Source: Clostridiaceae bacterium AF10-41 (GTDB lineage: Bacteria; Bacillota; Clostridia; Clostridiales; Clostridiaceae). Taken from it: a stretch of 64,000 nt of DNA. The position numbers and the translations under genes were made by a program. The stretch spans positions 9,386 through 73,385 of the forward strand of contig JAQCTH010000008.1 in NCBI GenBank assembly GCA_027686065.1, read 5' to 3'. This document shows, piece by piece, positions 11,353-19,649 of this stretch (its first letter is position 1; each line of letters starts with the position of its first letter). The notes beneath the pieces are model-generated. The model ran no database searches. It was given only the letters and a program-made list of their open reading frames with translations, and was not told the origin of the DNA.

Positions 11353-12081
11353 ATGAGATTGATTGTAAATTGTGATGACTTTGGGTATAGCAAAGCTGTG
11401 AATTATGGAATAATTGAAGCTTATAAAAATGGAATTATAACAAGTGCTACTTTAATGGCAGGAATGCCTGGATTTAATCATGCGGTAGAACTGATTAGGG
11501 AAAATCCGGGACTAGGTTGTGGAGTTCACCTTACATTAAGTGCGTATAAACCAATATTAAAAACACATAAAACAATAGTAAATGAAAAAGGGGAATTTTA
11601 TAAAAATTTATCAGAGTGTAAGAACCTTGATAAAATAGATTTAGATGAGGTGTATAATGAATTTTGTGCACAAATTGAAAAAGTAATAAATGCTGGAGTT
11701 AATATTACACACTTAGACTCTCATCATCATGTTCATACTTTAGAATTTTTAAAACCAGTTATTGAAAAAATTGTAGATAAATATGACTTACCAATAAGAG
11801 GTGGTTTAAATTATAAAATAAACTATGATAAAGTGGTACCTTTTGAAGGAATATTCTATGGCGAAAATGTTTCTGTAGAAACCTTTAAAAATATTATAGA
11901 AAAACAATATGACATAGTAGAGGTTATGACACATCCAGCTTATGCAGATAGCTTTTTAATGGAAAATAGTTCTTATAATATAAAAAGGTTAGAAGAGCTC
12001 AATGTTCTCACATCAGAAAAACTAAAGAATCTTTTAGCCGAGAATAAAGTATTACTATGTAATTATGAAAGCATATTTTAA
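11353..12081 (+). CDS. chbG: ChbG/YdjC-type carbohydrate deacetylase
   Basis: At 242 residues this matches the ChbG/YdjC family, which removes one N-acetyl group from chitobiose-type sugars or their 6-phosphates in the cytoplasm. The metal and catalytic residues are visible: the Asp pair in NCDDFGYS, His in GVHLTLS and the cluster DSHHHVH. RBS GGAGGG precedes ATG 11353. It ends in two tandem hairpins, so it is a single transcript, but the PTS locus that follows on the same strand would supply phosphorylated amino-sugar substrates. Its Arg codons are AGA/AGG, unlike that locus. Substrate is inferred from family and neighbours. Confidence 0.9.
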   Translation: MRLIVNCDDFGYSKAVNYGIIEAYKNGIITSATLMAGMPGFNHAVELIRENPGLGCGVHLTLSAYKPILKTHKTIVNEKGEFYKNLSECKNLDKIDLDEVYNEFCAQIEKVINAGVNITHLDSHHHVHTLEFLKPVIEKIVDKYDLPIRGGLNYKINYDKVVPFEGIFYGENVSVETFKNIIEKQYDIVEVMTHPAYADSFLMENSSYNIKRLEELNVLTSEKLKNLLAENKVLLCNYESIF

Positions 12082-12109
12082 TTTACTTAGGAAATTTTCC
12101 TAAGTAAAT
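12081..12109 (+). terminator. Hairpin at the end of chbG
   Basis: Perfect arms ATTTACTTAGGAAA and TTTTCCTAAGTAAAT meet in the middle. The stem starts at the chbG stop codon. There is no strong T-run, so it may work with the next hairpin. Confidence 0.6.
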
Positions 12110-12126
12110 TGAAATATTTAATATAG

Positions 12127-12170
12127 AAGCAAAGAAATTTCCTAATAGATAGGAAGTTTCTTTGCTTTTA
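12127..12170 (+). terminator. Terminator upstream of the PRD regulator
   Basis: Arms 12127-12143 and 12151-12167 pair at 16 of 17 positions (AAGCAAAGAA against TTCTTTGCTT on the outside), followed by TTTTA. The top of the hairpin contains the 18-bp motif repeated at 15073, so the element may also be an operator. Confidence 0.75.
12138..12155 (+). promoter_or_regulatory. Repeated operator-like motif, copy 1
   Basis: TTTCCTAATAGATAGGAA is an inverted repeat (TTCCTA-N5-TAGGAA). The same 18 bases occur at 15073-15090. A -10 box TATAAT lies at 12188-12193, about 44 bp from the motif centre, ahead of the regulator start. This spacing suits an activator such as the PRD regulator encoded next. The binding protein is inferred. 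Confidence 0.55.
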
Positions 12171-12214
12171 CAATTATTTTCCGAGTTTATAATAAGTATT
12201 AGATGGGGGGAACA

Positions 12215-14125
12215 ATGATGAATAATAGACAAACAAATATTGTAAGGATATTAGGTGAGCAAAAGGAATGGATTACGGGAAAAGAGTTGTCTAGATTATT
12301 AAATGTATCAGATAGAACAATTCGTTCTGATATTGATAATATTAATAAATATTATCAAAGCGGTTTAATCAAATCAAATCAAAGGCAAGGATACCATATA
12401 GATGAAAGTTTATTGAATGGGTTAAATATTGAAGTAAAGTATTCAATCCCTCAAACACCAAGTGAGCGATGTGTTTTTATGATTCGTCAATTGTTATTTG
12501 AAAAAAATGAGATTAACTTAACAATATTGCAATCTCAAATCTATGTAAGCGGATATTCAATTGAAAATGACTTAAAACGTATTCGAAAAATGTTAGAACC
12601 CTATCCAAAACTAAGACTTATTCGTTCAAAAAATTATATTTACTTACATGGAGATGAAAGAAGTAAAAGGACTTTGTATAAAGATCTGTTAGCAGCTGAA
12701 ACAAAAGGAAATTTTTTGAATATAAATAGAATTGCTTCACTTTATAAAAATTTTGATTTGTTGCTAGTTAAAGATATACTTTTAGAGGTTTTTGATGAAT
12801 ATAAGTTTTCTGTAAAGGATATCATGTTTCCGATGCTTGTAATACATATAGGAATAAGTATTGAGAGAATAATGAAATATAACTTTATAAAAACAGATAG
12901 AAAAGACAAAGAGTTTTATGAATCAAGAGAATATAAAATTTCTAAGGAATTTTTTAAAAGAGTATCAGATAAAATAAATATTAAACTTGTAGAAGATGAA
13001 ATTCAGTTAATGACATTATTATTAATGGGGAAGAACAGTTTGAATTATTCAACAAATTTATTAAATTTAGATAAGAAAAAATTAGATATAGAACAATTAG
13101 TAATAAATTTATTAGGGGAAATAAGAGAGTTCTTTGGAACTGATTTTATGGATGATACAGATTTAATAGTTGGTTTAAAAATGCATATTCAAGGAATGGT
13201 TTCTAGGGCAAAAAATGCAATTTCTATTGATAATGTATTTTTACAAGATATTAAACGTAAGTATCCATTAGTTTTTGAAATGGGAATATATGCATGTCAT
13301 ATGATTGAAGATAGTCTAGGTTTTAGTGTTAATGAGAATGAAGCTGGTTTTATTGCATTACATTTAGGTGCGGCCAATGAGAGAATGAATAAAAATAGCA
13401 AATATAAGGTGATAATTATATCACCACACAATCAATCCTTTTCATCTTTATGTAAGCAAAAGATAGATGATAACTTCGGTGAACGGTTAGATATTATAAA
13501 AATATTAAACTATTTTGAGGAGGGGGAGGTCATATCTTACCAGCCAGATTTGATTTTAACATTATCTTCACTTCAACATTCTTTAGATATAATGACAATA
13601 CAAATTTCTATGTTTATAAGTAGTGAGGATGAAATGAATATATATCAAGCTATTAAGAAACTAGATAAAAAGAAGTTTCAAATTGAATTTAACTCCAAAA
13701 TATCTAATATTATAAAAAAGGAATTTTTCTATACAAATTTTGATGGAAAAAGTGAGAAAGATATTATTAATAAAATGTGCAATAAGTTAGAAGATCATAA
13801 AATTGTTCCTATTGATTTTAAAGAGTCAGTTTTGAAAAGAGAAGAAATGTCTCCAACATCCTTTTTCTATGGGTTTGCAACGCCACATGATTTAAGATCG
13901 CAGAGTTATTTATCAACAATTTCAGTAGCACTTTTAAAGAGCCCAGTAAAATGGGGAGTATATGACGTGAAACTTGTCATGTTACTTGCAATTAATGAAG
14001 AGGATAAATCATTATTATTCATGTTTTTAGAATGGTTAGCTAGCACTATTAGTGATGAATTAACATTTTCGGAGTTACTAGAAGTTAGGGATTATGAAGA
14101 ATTTTTAGAAAGAATAATGGGGTAA
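12215..14125 (+). CDS. PRD-containing PTS-controlled transcriptional activator (MtlR/LicR/BglG type)
   Basis: This is about 636 residues. The N-terminus is a DeoR/HTH_11-like helix-turn-helix (LSRLLNVSDRTIRSDI). Two PTS regulation domains follow, with conserved His sites such as PMLVIHIG and MHIQGM, then a second PRD containing FIALHLG. A EIIB-like region lies near residues 400-480 and an EIIA-like domain at the C-terminus (about 490-636) with TPHDLRSQ. Such proteins sense sugar flux through EII phosphorylation and activate the matching PTS. ATG 12203 is in frame, but the G-run at 12205-12210 is the RBS and favours 12215. RDD starts 2 bases after its stop. Confidence 0.9.
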   Translation: MMNNRQTNIVRILGEQKEWITGKELSRLLNVSDRTIRSDIDNINKYYQSGLIKSNQRQGYHIDESLLNGLNIEVKYSIPQTPSERCVFMIRQLLFEKNEINLTILQSQIYVSGYSIENDLKRIRKMLEPYPKLRLIRSKNYIYLHGDERSKRTLYKDLLAAETKGNFLNINRIASLYKNFDLLLVKDILLEVFDEYKFSVKDIMFPMLVIHIGISIERIMKYNFIKTDRKDKEFYESREYKISKEFFKRVSDKINIKLVEDEIQLMTLLLMGKNSLNYSTNLLNLDKKKLDIEQLVINLLGEIREFFGTDFMDDTDLIVGLKMHIQGMVSRAKNAISIDNVFLQDIKRKYPLVFEMGIYACHMIEDSLGFSVNENEAGFIALHLGAANERMNKNSKYKVIIISPHNQSFSSLCKQKIDDNFGERLDIIKILNYFEEGEVISYQPDLILTLSSLQHSLDIMTIQISMFISSEDEMNIYQAIKKLDKKKFQIEFNSKISNIIKKEFFYTNFDGKSEKDIINKMCNKLEDHKIVPIDFKESVLKREEMSPTSFFYGFATPHDLRSQSYLSTISVALLKSPVKWGVYDVKLVMLLAINEEDKSLLFMFLEWLASTISDELTFSELLEVRDYEEFLERIMG

Positions 14126-14127
14126 TT

Positions 14128-14721
14128 ATGAATAAAGAAGTTAAAGCTACAATAATAAATAAAAACTTAAAAATTAGTAATAAATCTAGAGTTTCTCCAT
14201 CAAAAAGGTTATTTGCTTATTTAATAGATCATATAATTTTAGTTTTACTGTATGCAATACCTATAAAATATATTCATTCTATTATTACAAAGAAGATTGA
14301 GAGTAAAATAACACTGGATATGTTTGAGTTGCCCTATGCAGTAATAGTATTTGTAATATGCTTACTTATTAGTTTTTACTATTTGATTTATTTACCAGTT
14401 TATAGACAGCCAGGAAAAACTATTGGTAAAAGAGCTTTAGGGCTTAAAGTAGTAAATAAAGATGGAAGTAATCCTAATTTTAGGACAATGCTTATTAGGG
14501 AAGGTATTGGAGTTATATTATTAGAGGGGGCAACTTATCCGATTTCAGGGTATCTTTATAGCTTACTAGGAATATTGATAAATACAAATATTGAAAAGAT
14601 ATTAATATATATTTTTACTGTAATTACAATTATATCAATTGTATATGCTTTATTTAATAAAGATAATGCTATGTTTCATGATTATATTGCTAAAACAAAA
14701 GTAATATCAACGAAAGAGTAG
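14128..14721 (+). CDS. RDD-family membrane protein
   Basis: The protein is 197 residues. It opens with SPSKRLFAYLIDH, which carries the Arg-Asp pattern that names the RDD family, has TIGKRALGLKVV after the second helix, and FHDYIAKTKV near the end. Three to four membrane helices are visible. The role of the family is mostly unknown; some members are linked to ion homeostasis. It lies between the regulator (2 bp) and PTS EIIA (14 bp), so it is part of the operon, yet its Arg codons are AGA/AGG while its neighbours use CGN often. It may be a later insertion. Confidence 0.85.
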   Translation: MNKEVKATIINKNLKISNKSRVSPSKRLFAYLIDHIILVLLYAIPIKYIHSIITKKIESKITLDMFELPYAVIVFVICLLISFYYLIYLPVYRQPGKTIGKRALGLKVVNKDGSNPNFRTMLIREGIGVILLEGATYPISGYLYSLLGILINTNIEKILIYIFTVITIISIVYALFNKDNAMFHDYIAKTKVISTKE

Positions 14722-14735
14722 AAGGAGGAAATATT

Positions 14736-15080
14736 ATGAATGAAATTGAGTTAGCGTGTTTTAAAATTATCTCAAATGTAGGAATGGCGAGGTCTTCTTA
14801 CATCGAGGCAATTTCGAAAGCAAAGTATGGAAATTTTGATATGGCTGAGAAATGTATTAAAGATGGTCAGGAGTACTTTTCAAAGGGTCATAAAGGTCAT
14901 GCTGAATTAATTGAAAAGGAAGCTGTGGGCGAAAGCGTAGTATGTTCATTATTATTAGTTCATGCTGAAGATCAATTAATGAGTGCTGAAAATTTTAAAA
15001 TTATTGCAAATGAAATGATTGATAATTATAAACGTATTATAGCTTTGGAAGAAAAACTAAATAATGTAAGCATTTCCTAA
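14736..15080 (+). CDS. PTS lactose/cellobiose-family EIIA
   Basis: The 114-residue all-helical protein matches EIIA of the Lac family, which carries phosphate from HPr to EIIB. The phospho-acceptor His76 sits in LLLVHAEDQLM, in the position and context usual for LacF/CelC/ChbA. RBS GAAGGAGG precedes the ATG. The stop codon lies inside the 18-bp operator-like repeat that heads EIIB, so this subunit belongs to the regulator transcript and also touches the next promoter. Confidence 0.93.
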   Translation: MNEIELACFKIISNVGMARSSYIEAISKAKYGNFDMAEKCIKDGQEYFSKGHKGHAELIEKEAVGESVVCSLLLVHAEDQLMSAENFKIIANEMIDNYKRIIALEEKLNNVSIS

Positions 15081-15090
15081 TAGATAGGAA
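15073..15090 (+). promoter_or_regulatory. Repeated operator-like motif, copy 2
   Basis: This is the same 18 bases as at 12138-12155 (TTTCCTAATAGATAGGAA). It overlaps the EIIA stop codon. A possible -10 box TAAAAT at 15124-15129 lies about 45 bp from its centre, ahead of EIIB. Matching distance at two sites makes chance unlikely. It would drive EIIB to YitT. Confidence 0.55.
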
Positions 15091-15165
15091 AGATGGTTCG
15101 GTTTATGTAAATGTTTAAATTGGTAAAATAAGAATGGTATTAAATTTATAATAAGGAGGAGAAAT

Positions 15166-15489
15166 ATGAAAAAGGTTTATTTATTTTGCAGTGCAGGTAT
15201 GTCTACAAGTATGTTGGCTAGTTTAATGCAAAAGGTAGCTGATCAGCATAACCTACCAATCGAGGTACAAGCATTTCCAGATAATAAAATTGGAGAAATT
15301 ATAGAGGAAAAACATCCAGATATAATTCTACTTGGACCTCAAGTTAAGTATCGATATGACGAAATAGTTAGGCTATATGGGAATACAGGAATCCCAATTC
15401 AAGTAATTGACCCAGAAGATTATGGAATGATGAAAGGCGATAAGGTTTTAAAAGTAGCTATTCAGCTTTTAAAAGCAAAGAAAAAGTAA
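15166..15489 (+). CDS. PTS lactose/cellobiose-family EIIB
   Basis: The protein is 107 residues with the active cysteine at Cys8 in FCSAGMSTSMLA, the P-loop-like motif of EIIB of the Lac/Cel/Chb family. It passes phosphate from EIIA to the sugar bound by EIIC. RBS AAGGAGG lies 8 bases before the ATG. EIIC starts 32 bp downstream. Confidence 0.95.
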   Translation: MKKVYLFCSAGMSTSMLASLMQKVADQHNLPIEVQAFPDNKIGEIIEEKHPDIILLGPQVKYRYDEIVRLYGNTGIPIQVIDPEDYGMMKGDKVLKVAIQLLKAKKK

Positions 15490-15521
15490 TTAAGTAAATT
15501 AAAAGAAGAGGGGGAGAAATT

Positions 15522-16871
15522 ATGTTAAAAAGATTAGAAAATATTTTAATGCCATTAGCTGAAAAAATAGGACGTAATAAATATTTAATGTCAATTCGTG
15601 ATGGTTTCTTAATATCTACTCCATTACTAATTGTTGGTTCATTCTTCTTATTAATCGCTAACTTTCCAATCCCAGGATGGAATGATTTTTTTACTAATAT
15701 ATTAGGTGAAGGATGGGATGGATTTTTAGCAAAACCAGTATCTGCAACATTTGATGTTATGGCATTATTAGCTGTTATTGGAATTGCCTATTCATTTTCA
15801 GAGAAAATGAAAGTTGATAAGCTTTTTGGAGCCGCAACTGCTTTAGTAAGTTGGCTTGTATTAATGCCATATAAGGTTCCAGTTAAAGCTGAATTAAGTA
15901 AAACAGGAGAAGCTTTCCTTGTTAATGGTATCCCAACAGGGTGGACAGGTGCTAAAGGAATATTTATAGGAATTATATGCGCATTTGCTGCTGTCCATAT
16001 ATATTCATGGGTAAATAAAAAAGGTTGGATAATTAAAATGCCAGCAGGTGTTCCACCAACTGTAACAAAATCATTTGCTGCGTTAATTCCAGCAGGTGTA
16101 GTTATGATAACATTTTGTGCAATAAATTGGTTGTTTGCATTAACACCATATCAAAATGCATTTAATTTTATATATGTTATTTTACAGACTCCATTGCTTA
16201 ATTTAGGAAATACTTTAGGAGCCATGATTACTGCTTATATCTTCCTACATTTTTTCTGGTTTTTTGGAGTAAATGGGGGATCGGTTGTAGGTGCAGTATT
16301 TAATCCAATACTTCAAACATTAGCTGCAGAAAACTTACAAGCATTAAAAGATGGACTACCTATACCAAATATAATATCTCAACAATTCCAAGATTTATTT
16401 GCAACATTTGGTGGATGTGGTTCTACACTATCATTATTAATTGCCATGTTATTCTTCTGTAAATCAAAACGTGTGAAAGAATTAGGAAAATTAGCTTTAA
16501 TTCCAGGTATTTTTGGAATAAATGAACCAATTGTATTTGGATTACCAATAGTATTAAATCCTACAATATTAGTACCATTTATGCTAGTACCAACTATGAA
16601 TATTGTTATATCATATTTTGCTATGAGAGTAGGATTAGTTCCATACTGTAACGGAATACAAATTCCTTGGACAACTCCACCGATTATTTCAGGTTTACTG
16701 GCAACTGATTGGAGAGGGGCGGTTCTGCAAATAATATTACTAGTATTAGGAGTATTTGTTTACTTGCCATTCATTAAAATGATGGACAAACAGTATCTTT
16801 TAGATGAATCTAATGCAAATGAGCAAGAAGAGGATTTCTCATTTGATGATATATCATTTGATGATTTATAA
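15522..16871 (+). CDS. PTS lactose/cellobiose-family EIIC permease
   Basis: The protein is 449 residues with about ten membrane helices. It has family landmarks including FFWFFGVNGGSVVG, the substrate-site region GIFGINEPIVFGLPIVLNP and IPWTTPPIISG. It ends in an acidic tail (EQEEDFSFDDISFDDL). It imports and phosphorylates a beta-linked disaccharide or glycoconjugate. The neighbouring glycosylasparaginase and ChbG suggest an N-acetylglucosamine-containing substrate; the sequence itself does not settle this. Several Arg codons are CGT. Confidence 0.93.
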   Translation: MLKRLENILMPLAEKIGRNKYLMSIRDGFLISTPLLIVGSFFLLIANFPIPGWNDFFTNILGEGWDGFLAKPVSATFDVMALLAVIGIAYSFSEKMKVDKLFGAATALVSWLVLMPYKVPVKAELSKTGEAFLVNGIPTGWTGAKGIFIGIICAFAAVHIYSWVNKKGWIIKMPAGVPPTVTKSFAALIPAGVVMITFCAINWLFALTPYQNAFNFIYVILQTPLLNLGNTLGAMITAYIFLHFFWFFGVNGGSVVGAVFNPILQTLAAENLQALKDGLPIPNIISQQFQDLFATFGGCGSTLSLLIAMLFFCKSKRVKELGKLALIPGIFGINEPIVFGLPIVLNPTILVPFMLVPTMNIVISYFAMRVGLVPYCNGIQIPWTTPPIISGLLATDWRGAVLQIILLVLGVFVYLPFIKMMDKQYLLDESNANEQEEDFSFDDISFDDL

Positions 16872-16888
16872 ACTAAAGAGGTGAAAAC

Positions 16889-17413
16889 ATGAAAATTATC
16901 ATGATTTTTGATCAGATCCAATCTGGTCTTGGAACAAAAGATGACAAGATGTTGCCACTTGGAGGCAAAAAGGAACCTATAGGTCCTGCAGTTATGATGT
17001 CACCTTTTTTAAAGGAGGTAGATGGTCATGTAATAGCATGCTTATACTGTGGTAATGGCACATATTTAGCAAATCCAGATGAGGTAACTCGTAAGTTATG
17101 TGCAATGGTAGATAAGATAAAACCGGATATTGTTATTTGTGGACCTGCATTTAATTATATTGATTATGCAAGAATGTGTGCTCATGTAGCATATGAAATT
17201 AGCACATCAACAGATATAAAAGCATTTGCAGCAATGAGTGAAGAAAATGAGGATACTATAGAGTTATATAAAGATAAGATTTCTATCGTTAAAACACCTA
17301 AAAAGGGTGGTTTTGGATTAAATGATTCACTTAGAAATATGTGTAAACTTGCACAACTTATATTTAAAGGTGAGGATACAAAGGATTTAGAAAATCATAT
17401 ATGTTACAAATAA
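16889..17413 (+). CDS. Short GrdB-like protein (glycine/betaine reductase component B family, selenium-free)
   Basis: The 174 residues resemble the N-terminal part of GrdB/PrdB-type reductase subunits: IFDQIQSGLG, PIGPAVMMSPFLKE, CLYCGNGTYLANP, VICGPAFNYI and ETSE-like AAMSEENEDTIELY. GrdB itself is about 430 residues and uses a UxxCxxC site in its second half, which is absent here. No in-frame TGA or SECIS-like signal is needed to read it. It starts 17 bp after EIIC with RBS GAGGTG and is the last gene before a hairpin. Its reaction is unknown; its place between a PTS and a glycosylasparaginase suggests a step on the imported compound or its amine product. Confidence 0.75.
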   Translation: MKIIMIFDQIQSGLGTKDDKMLPLGGKKEPIGPAVMMSPFLKEVDGHVIACLYCGNGTYLANPDEVTRKLCAMVDKIKPDIVICGPAFNYIDYARMCAHVAYEISTSTDIKAFAAMSEENEDTIELYKDKISIVKTPKKGGFGLNDSLRNMCKLAQLIFKGEDTKDLENHICYK

Positions 17414-17459
17414 GAACTTAAGATAATCTGATATAAGTAATAAAATAAAAGCTAAAAAC

Positions 17460-17481
17460 GGAGTTGTCTTATGGCAGCTCC
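17460..17481 (+). terminator. Hairpin between the GrdB-like gene and glycosylasparaginase
   Basis: GGAGTTGTC (17460-17468) pairs with GGCAGCTCC (17473-17481) through 9 pairs including two G-T, with loop TTAT. The following TTATATTTA is a weak T-run. It may attenuate rather than stop transcription. Confidence 0.5.
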
Positions 17482-17524
17482 TTATATTTACATATATATA
17501 ATTATAAGAATTGGAGGTAATATT

Positions 17525-18478
17525 ATGTGGGGTATGATTGCTACTTGGAGAATGGCTGCTGAAGGGATTACTAAAGGTGCTGAAATTTTAAAAAGAGGTG
17601 GATGTGCAGGAGATGCAATTGAATCAGCAATTAAGGAAGTAGAGGACTTTCCGTATTATAAATCAGTTGGATATGGAGGGCTTCCAAATGAAGAAATGGA
17701 AGTTGAACTAGATGCAGCTTATATGGATGGAGATACATTTGATATTGGTGCTGTTGCGGCAATTAAAGATTTTGCTAATCCAATTTCAATTGCACGTTCA
17801 TTAAGTAATGAAAAAGTAAATTGTGTGCTTGTTGGAGAGGGAGCGGAGAAATATGCACATAAATTAGGTTTTGAGAGGAAAAACATGTTGAGTGATCGTG
17901 CTAAAGCACATTATAGAAAACGTGTTAAAGAAGTTAAAGAGCAAGAACTTAAACCATACATTGGACATGATACAGTTGGGATGGTATGTTTAGATGCTAG
18001 TGGCAAAATGGTTTCTGGAACATCGACAAGTGGATTATTTATGAAAAGAAAAGGGCGTGTTGGAGATTCTCCAATTATTGGATCAGGGTTATATGTAGAT
18101 AGTGAGGTAGGTGGTGCTAGTGCAACTGGATTAGGTGAAGATCTAATGAAAGGGTGTATCTCCTATGAGATTGTTAGATTAATGAGTGAAGGAGTACATC
18201 CTCAAAGGGCTTGTGAATTAGCAGTAAATAAACTAAATGAAAAATTAAAGAAAAGACGTGGAGAAGCTGGAGATTTATCTTTAGTGGCAATGAATAATAA
18301 AGGTGAATGGGGAGTTGCTACGAATATTGGAGGATTTTCATTTGCAGTAGTAGTGGAAGGTAAGGATACAGAAATTTATTTAATTGAAAATATAAATGGC
18401 AAGTTTGTTCATAAATTAGCAACTCAAGAATGGCTTGATAATTATATGAAAACGCGTATGGCACCAATTGAGGAATAG
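17525..18478 (+). CDS. N4-(beta-N-acetylglucosaminyl)-L-asparaginase (glycosylasparaginase)
   Basis: The protein is an Ntn-hydrolase of about 317 residues that cleaves the GlcNAc-Asn bond. The self-cleavage site is in GHDTVGMV, where Thr150 becomes the new N-terminal nucleophile. The substrate-binding signatures SGTSTSG, GDSPIIGSGLYVD and GGASATGLGED are all present. There is no signal peptide, so it acts in the cytoplasm on imported substrate, which fits the PTS beside it. An in-frame ATG at 17471 lies in a hairpin and adds a hydrophobic Ile/Tyr stretch; GGAGG at 17513-17517 selects ATG 17525. The M20 peptidase starts 11 bp after the stop. Confidence 0.93.
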   Translation: MWGMIATWRMAAEGITKGAEILKRGGCAGDAIESAIKEVEDFPYYKSVGYGGLPNEEMEVELDAAYMDGDTFDIGAVAAIKDFANPISIARSLSNEKVNCVLVGEGAEKYAHKLGFERKNMLSDRAKAHYRKRVKEVKEQELKPYIGHDTVGMVCLDASGKMVSGTSTSGLFMKRKGRVGDSPIIGSGLYVDSEVGGASATGLGEDLMKGCISYEIVRLMSEGVHPQRACELAVNKLNEKLKKRRGEAGDLSLVAMNNKGEWGVATNIGGFSFAVVVEGKDTEIYLIENINGKFVHKLATQEWLDNYMKTRMAPIEE

Positions 18479-18489
18479 GAGATAATTTC

Positions 18490-19593
18490 ATGAGAGATAA
18501 AATAATAAAAAAAGTTGAAGAAGTTTCTCCATTAATGATTGAAAAAATAAAAGAAATAATTTCAATTAATAGCATTGAATCAGAGGCAATAAAAGAAGCA
18601 CCTTTTGGTGAAGGGGTAAAGGAAGCTCTACTTAAAGCTTTGGAAATTTCACATGAATTAGGTTTTGAAAGTGTTAATATGGATTCTTATTTAGGATATG
18701 CACGTTATGGAAAAAGTAGTGAATATGTATGTGCAATTGGACATTTAGATGTTGTTCCAGTTGGTGATGGGTGGAGATATCCAGCATTCAGTGCTTACGA
18801 AGAAGATGGATTTATTTATTCAAGAGGAATATTAGATAATAAGGGACCTATTTTTGCATGTTTATTTGGATTATATGCCTTAAAAGAGTTAGGAATTGAA
18901 TTAAGTAAGGAAATTAGAATAATATTTGGTTGTGATGAGGAAAGTGGATTTGAGGATTTAAAGTATTACTTAAGTCGAGAAGTACCTCCTATATATGGTT
19001 TTACACCAGATTGTAAATATCCTGTTGTTTATGCTGAAAGGGGGAGAGCAGTAATCAAAGTATCTTCAACATTAGAGAAATTAGAAGAATTTTTTGAATT
19101 TGTAAACCAATATTTTATAAATGCAAAAAGTAATGGTGAAAATTTAGGGATTGCTGTCAATGATAAAGAATTTGGTGAAACAATTATGAGAAATTATCAA
19201 TTGAAAATAGAAGAAGATTTAGCAATATTTAGAGCTTCAATTAGCTATCCAGCTAGTATTGGTATTGACAAAATAATAAATCAATGTAATATTAAAGCAA
19301 AAACATTAAAAGTTGAATTAGAAAGTAATTTCAATCCTGTTAAATTTAATAAAGAGTGTTTTCTAGTAGAAACATTAAAAACGTGTTATGAGGAAGTAAC
19401 AGGATTTGATGGTACTCCCGTTACAACAACAGGAGGAACTTACGCAAAGATAATGCCTAACATTGTTCCTTTTGGACCAAGTTTTCCAGGGCAAAAAGGA
19501 ATAGGCCACAATCCGAATGAATGGATGAGTATAGAGGATATAATTACAAATGCTAAAATATATGCATTAAGTTTATATGAGCTTGCAAAATAG
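18490..19593 (+). CDS. M20 (Sapep/PepV-like) Mn-dependent dipeptidase
   Basis: This is 367 residues, shorter than PepV (about 470), so the lid domain is reduced. Metal ligands are seen in IGHLDVVPVGDGW (His, Asp), SRGILDNKGP (bridging Asp), FGCDEESG (catalytic Glu and ligand Glu) and the C-terminal GIGHNPNEW His. Such enzymes split dipeptides with an N-terminal carboxyl-rich or unusual residue. In this operon a role in trimming glycopeptide or Asp/Asn dipeptides is likely but inferred. The RBS overlaps the glycosylasparaginase stop region. Confidence 0.9.
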   Translation: MRDKIIKKVEEVSPLMIEKIKEIISINSIESEAIKEAPFGEGVKEALLKALEISHELGFESVNMDSYLGYARYGKSSEYVCAIGHLDVVPVGDGWRYPAFSAYEEDGFIYSRGILDNKGPIFACLFGLYALKELGIELSKEIRIIFGCDEESGFEDLKYYLSREVPPIYGFTPDCKYPVVYAERGRAVIKVSSTLEKLEEFFEFVNQYFINAKSNGENLGIAVNDKEFGETIMRNYQLKIEEDLAIFRASISYPASIGIDKIINQCNIKAKTLKVELESNFNPVKFNKECFLVETLKTCYEEVTGFDGTPVTTTGGTYAKIMPNIVPFGPSFPGQKGIGHNPNEWMSIEDIITNAKIYALSLYELAK

Positions 19594-19649
19594 TTTATAA
19601 AAATGTCCTCATTAAAAAATAAATAGTCTGAAAAAAAGGGGTTGCTTAT

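Noticed and set aside
16889..17413. Selenoprotein GrdB with a read-through TGA
   Set aside because: The gene ends in TAA, has no in-frame TGA, and the residues in the shared motif are Cys.
17471..17524. N-terminal hydrophobic extension of the asparaginase as a signal peptide
   Set aside because: It comes from an upstream ATG inside a hairpin with no RBS; the GGAGG at 17513 serves ATG 17525.
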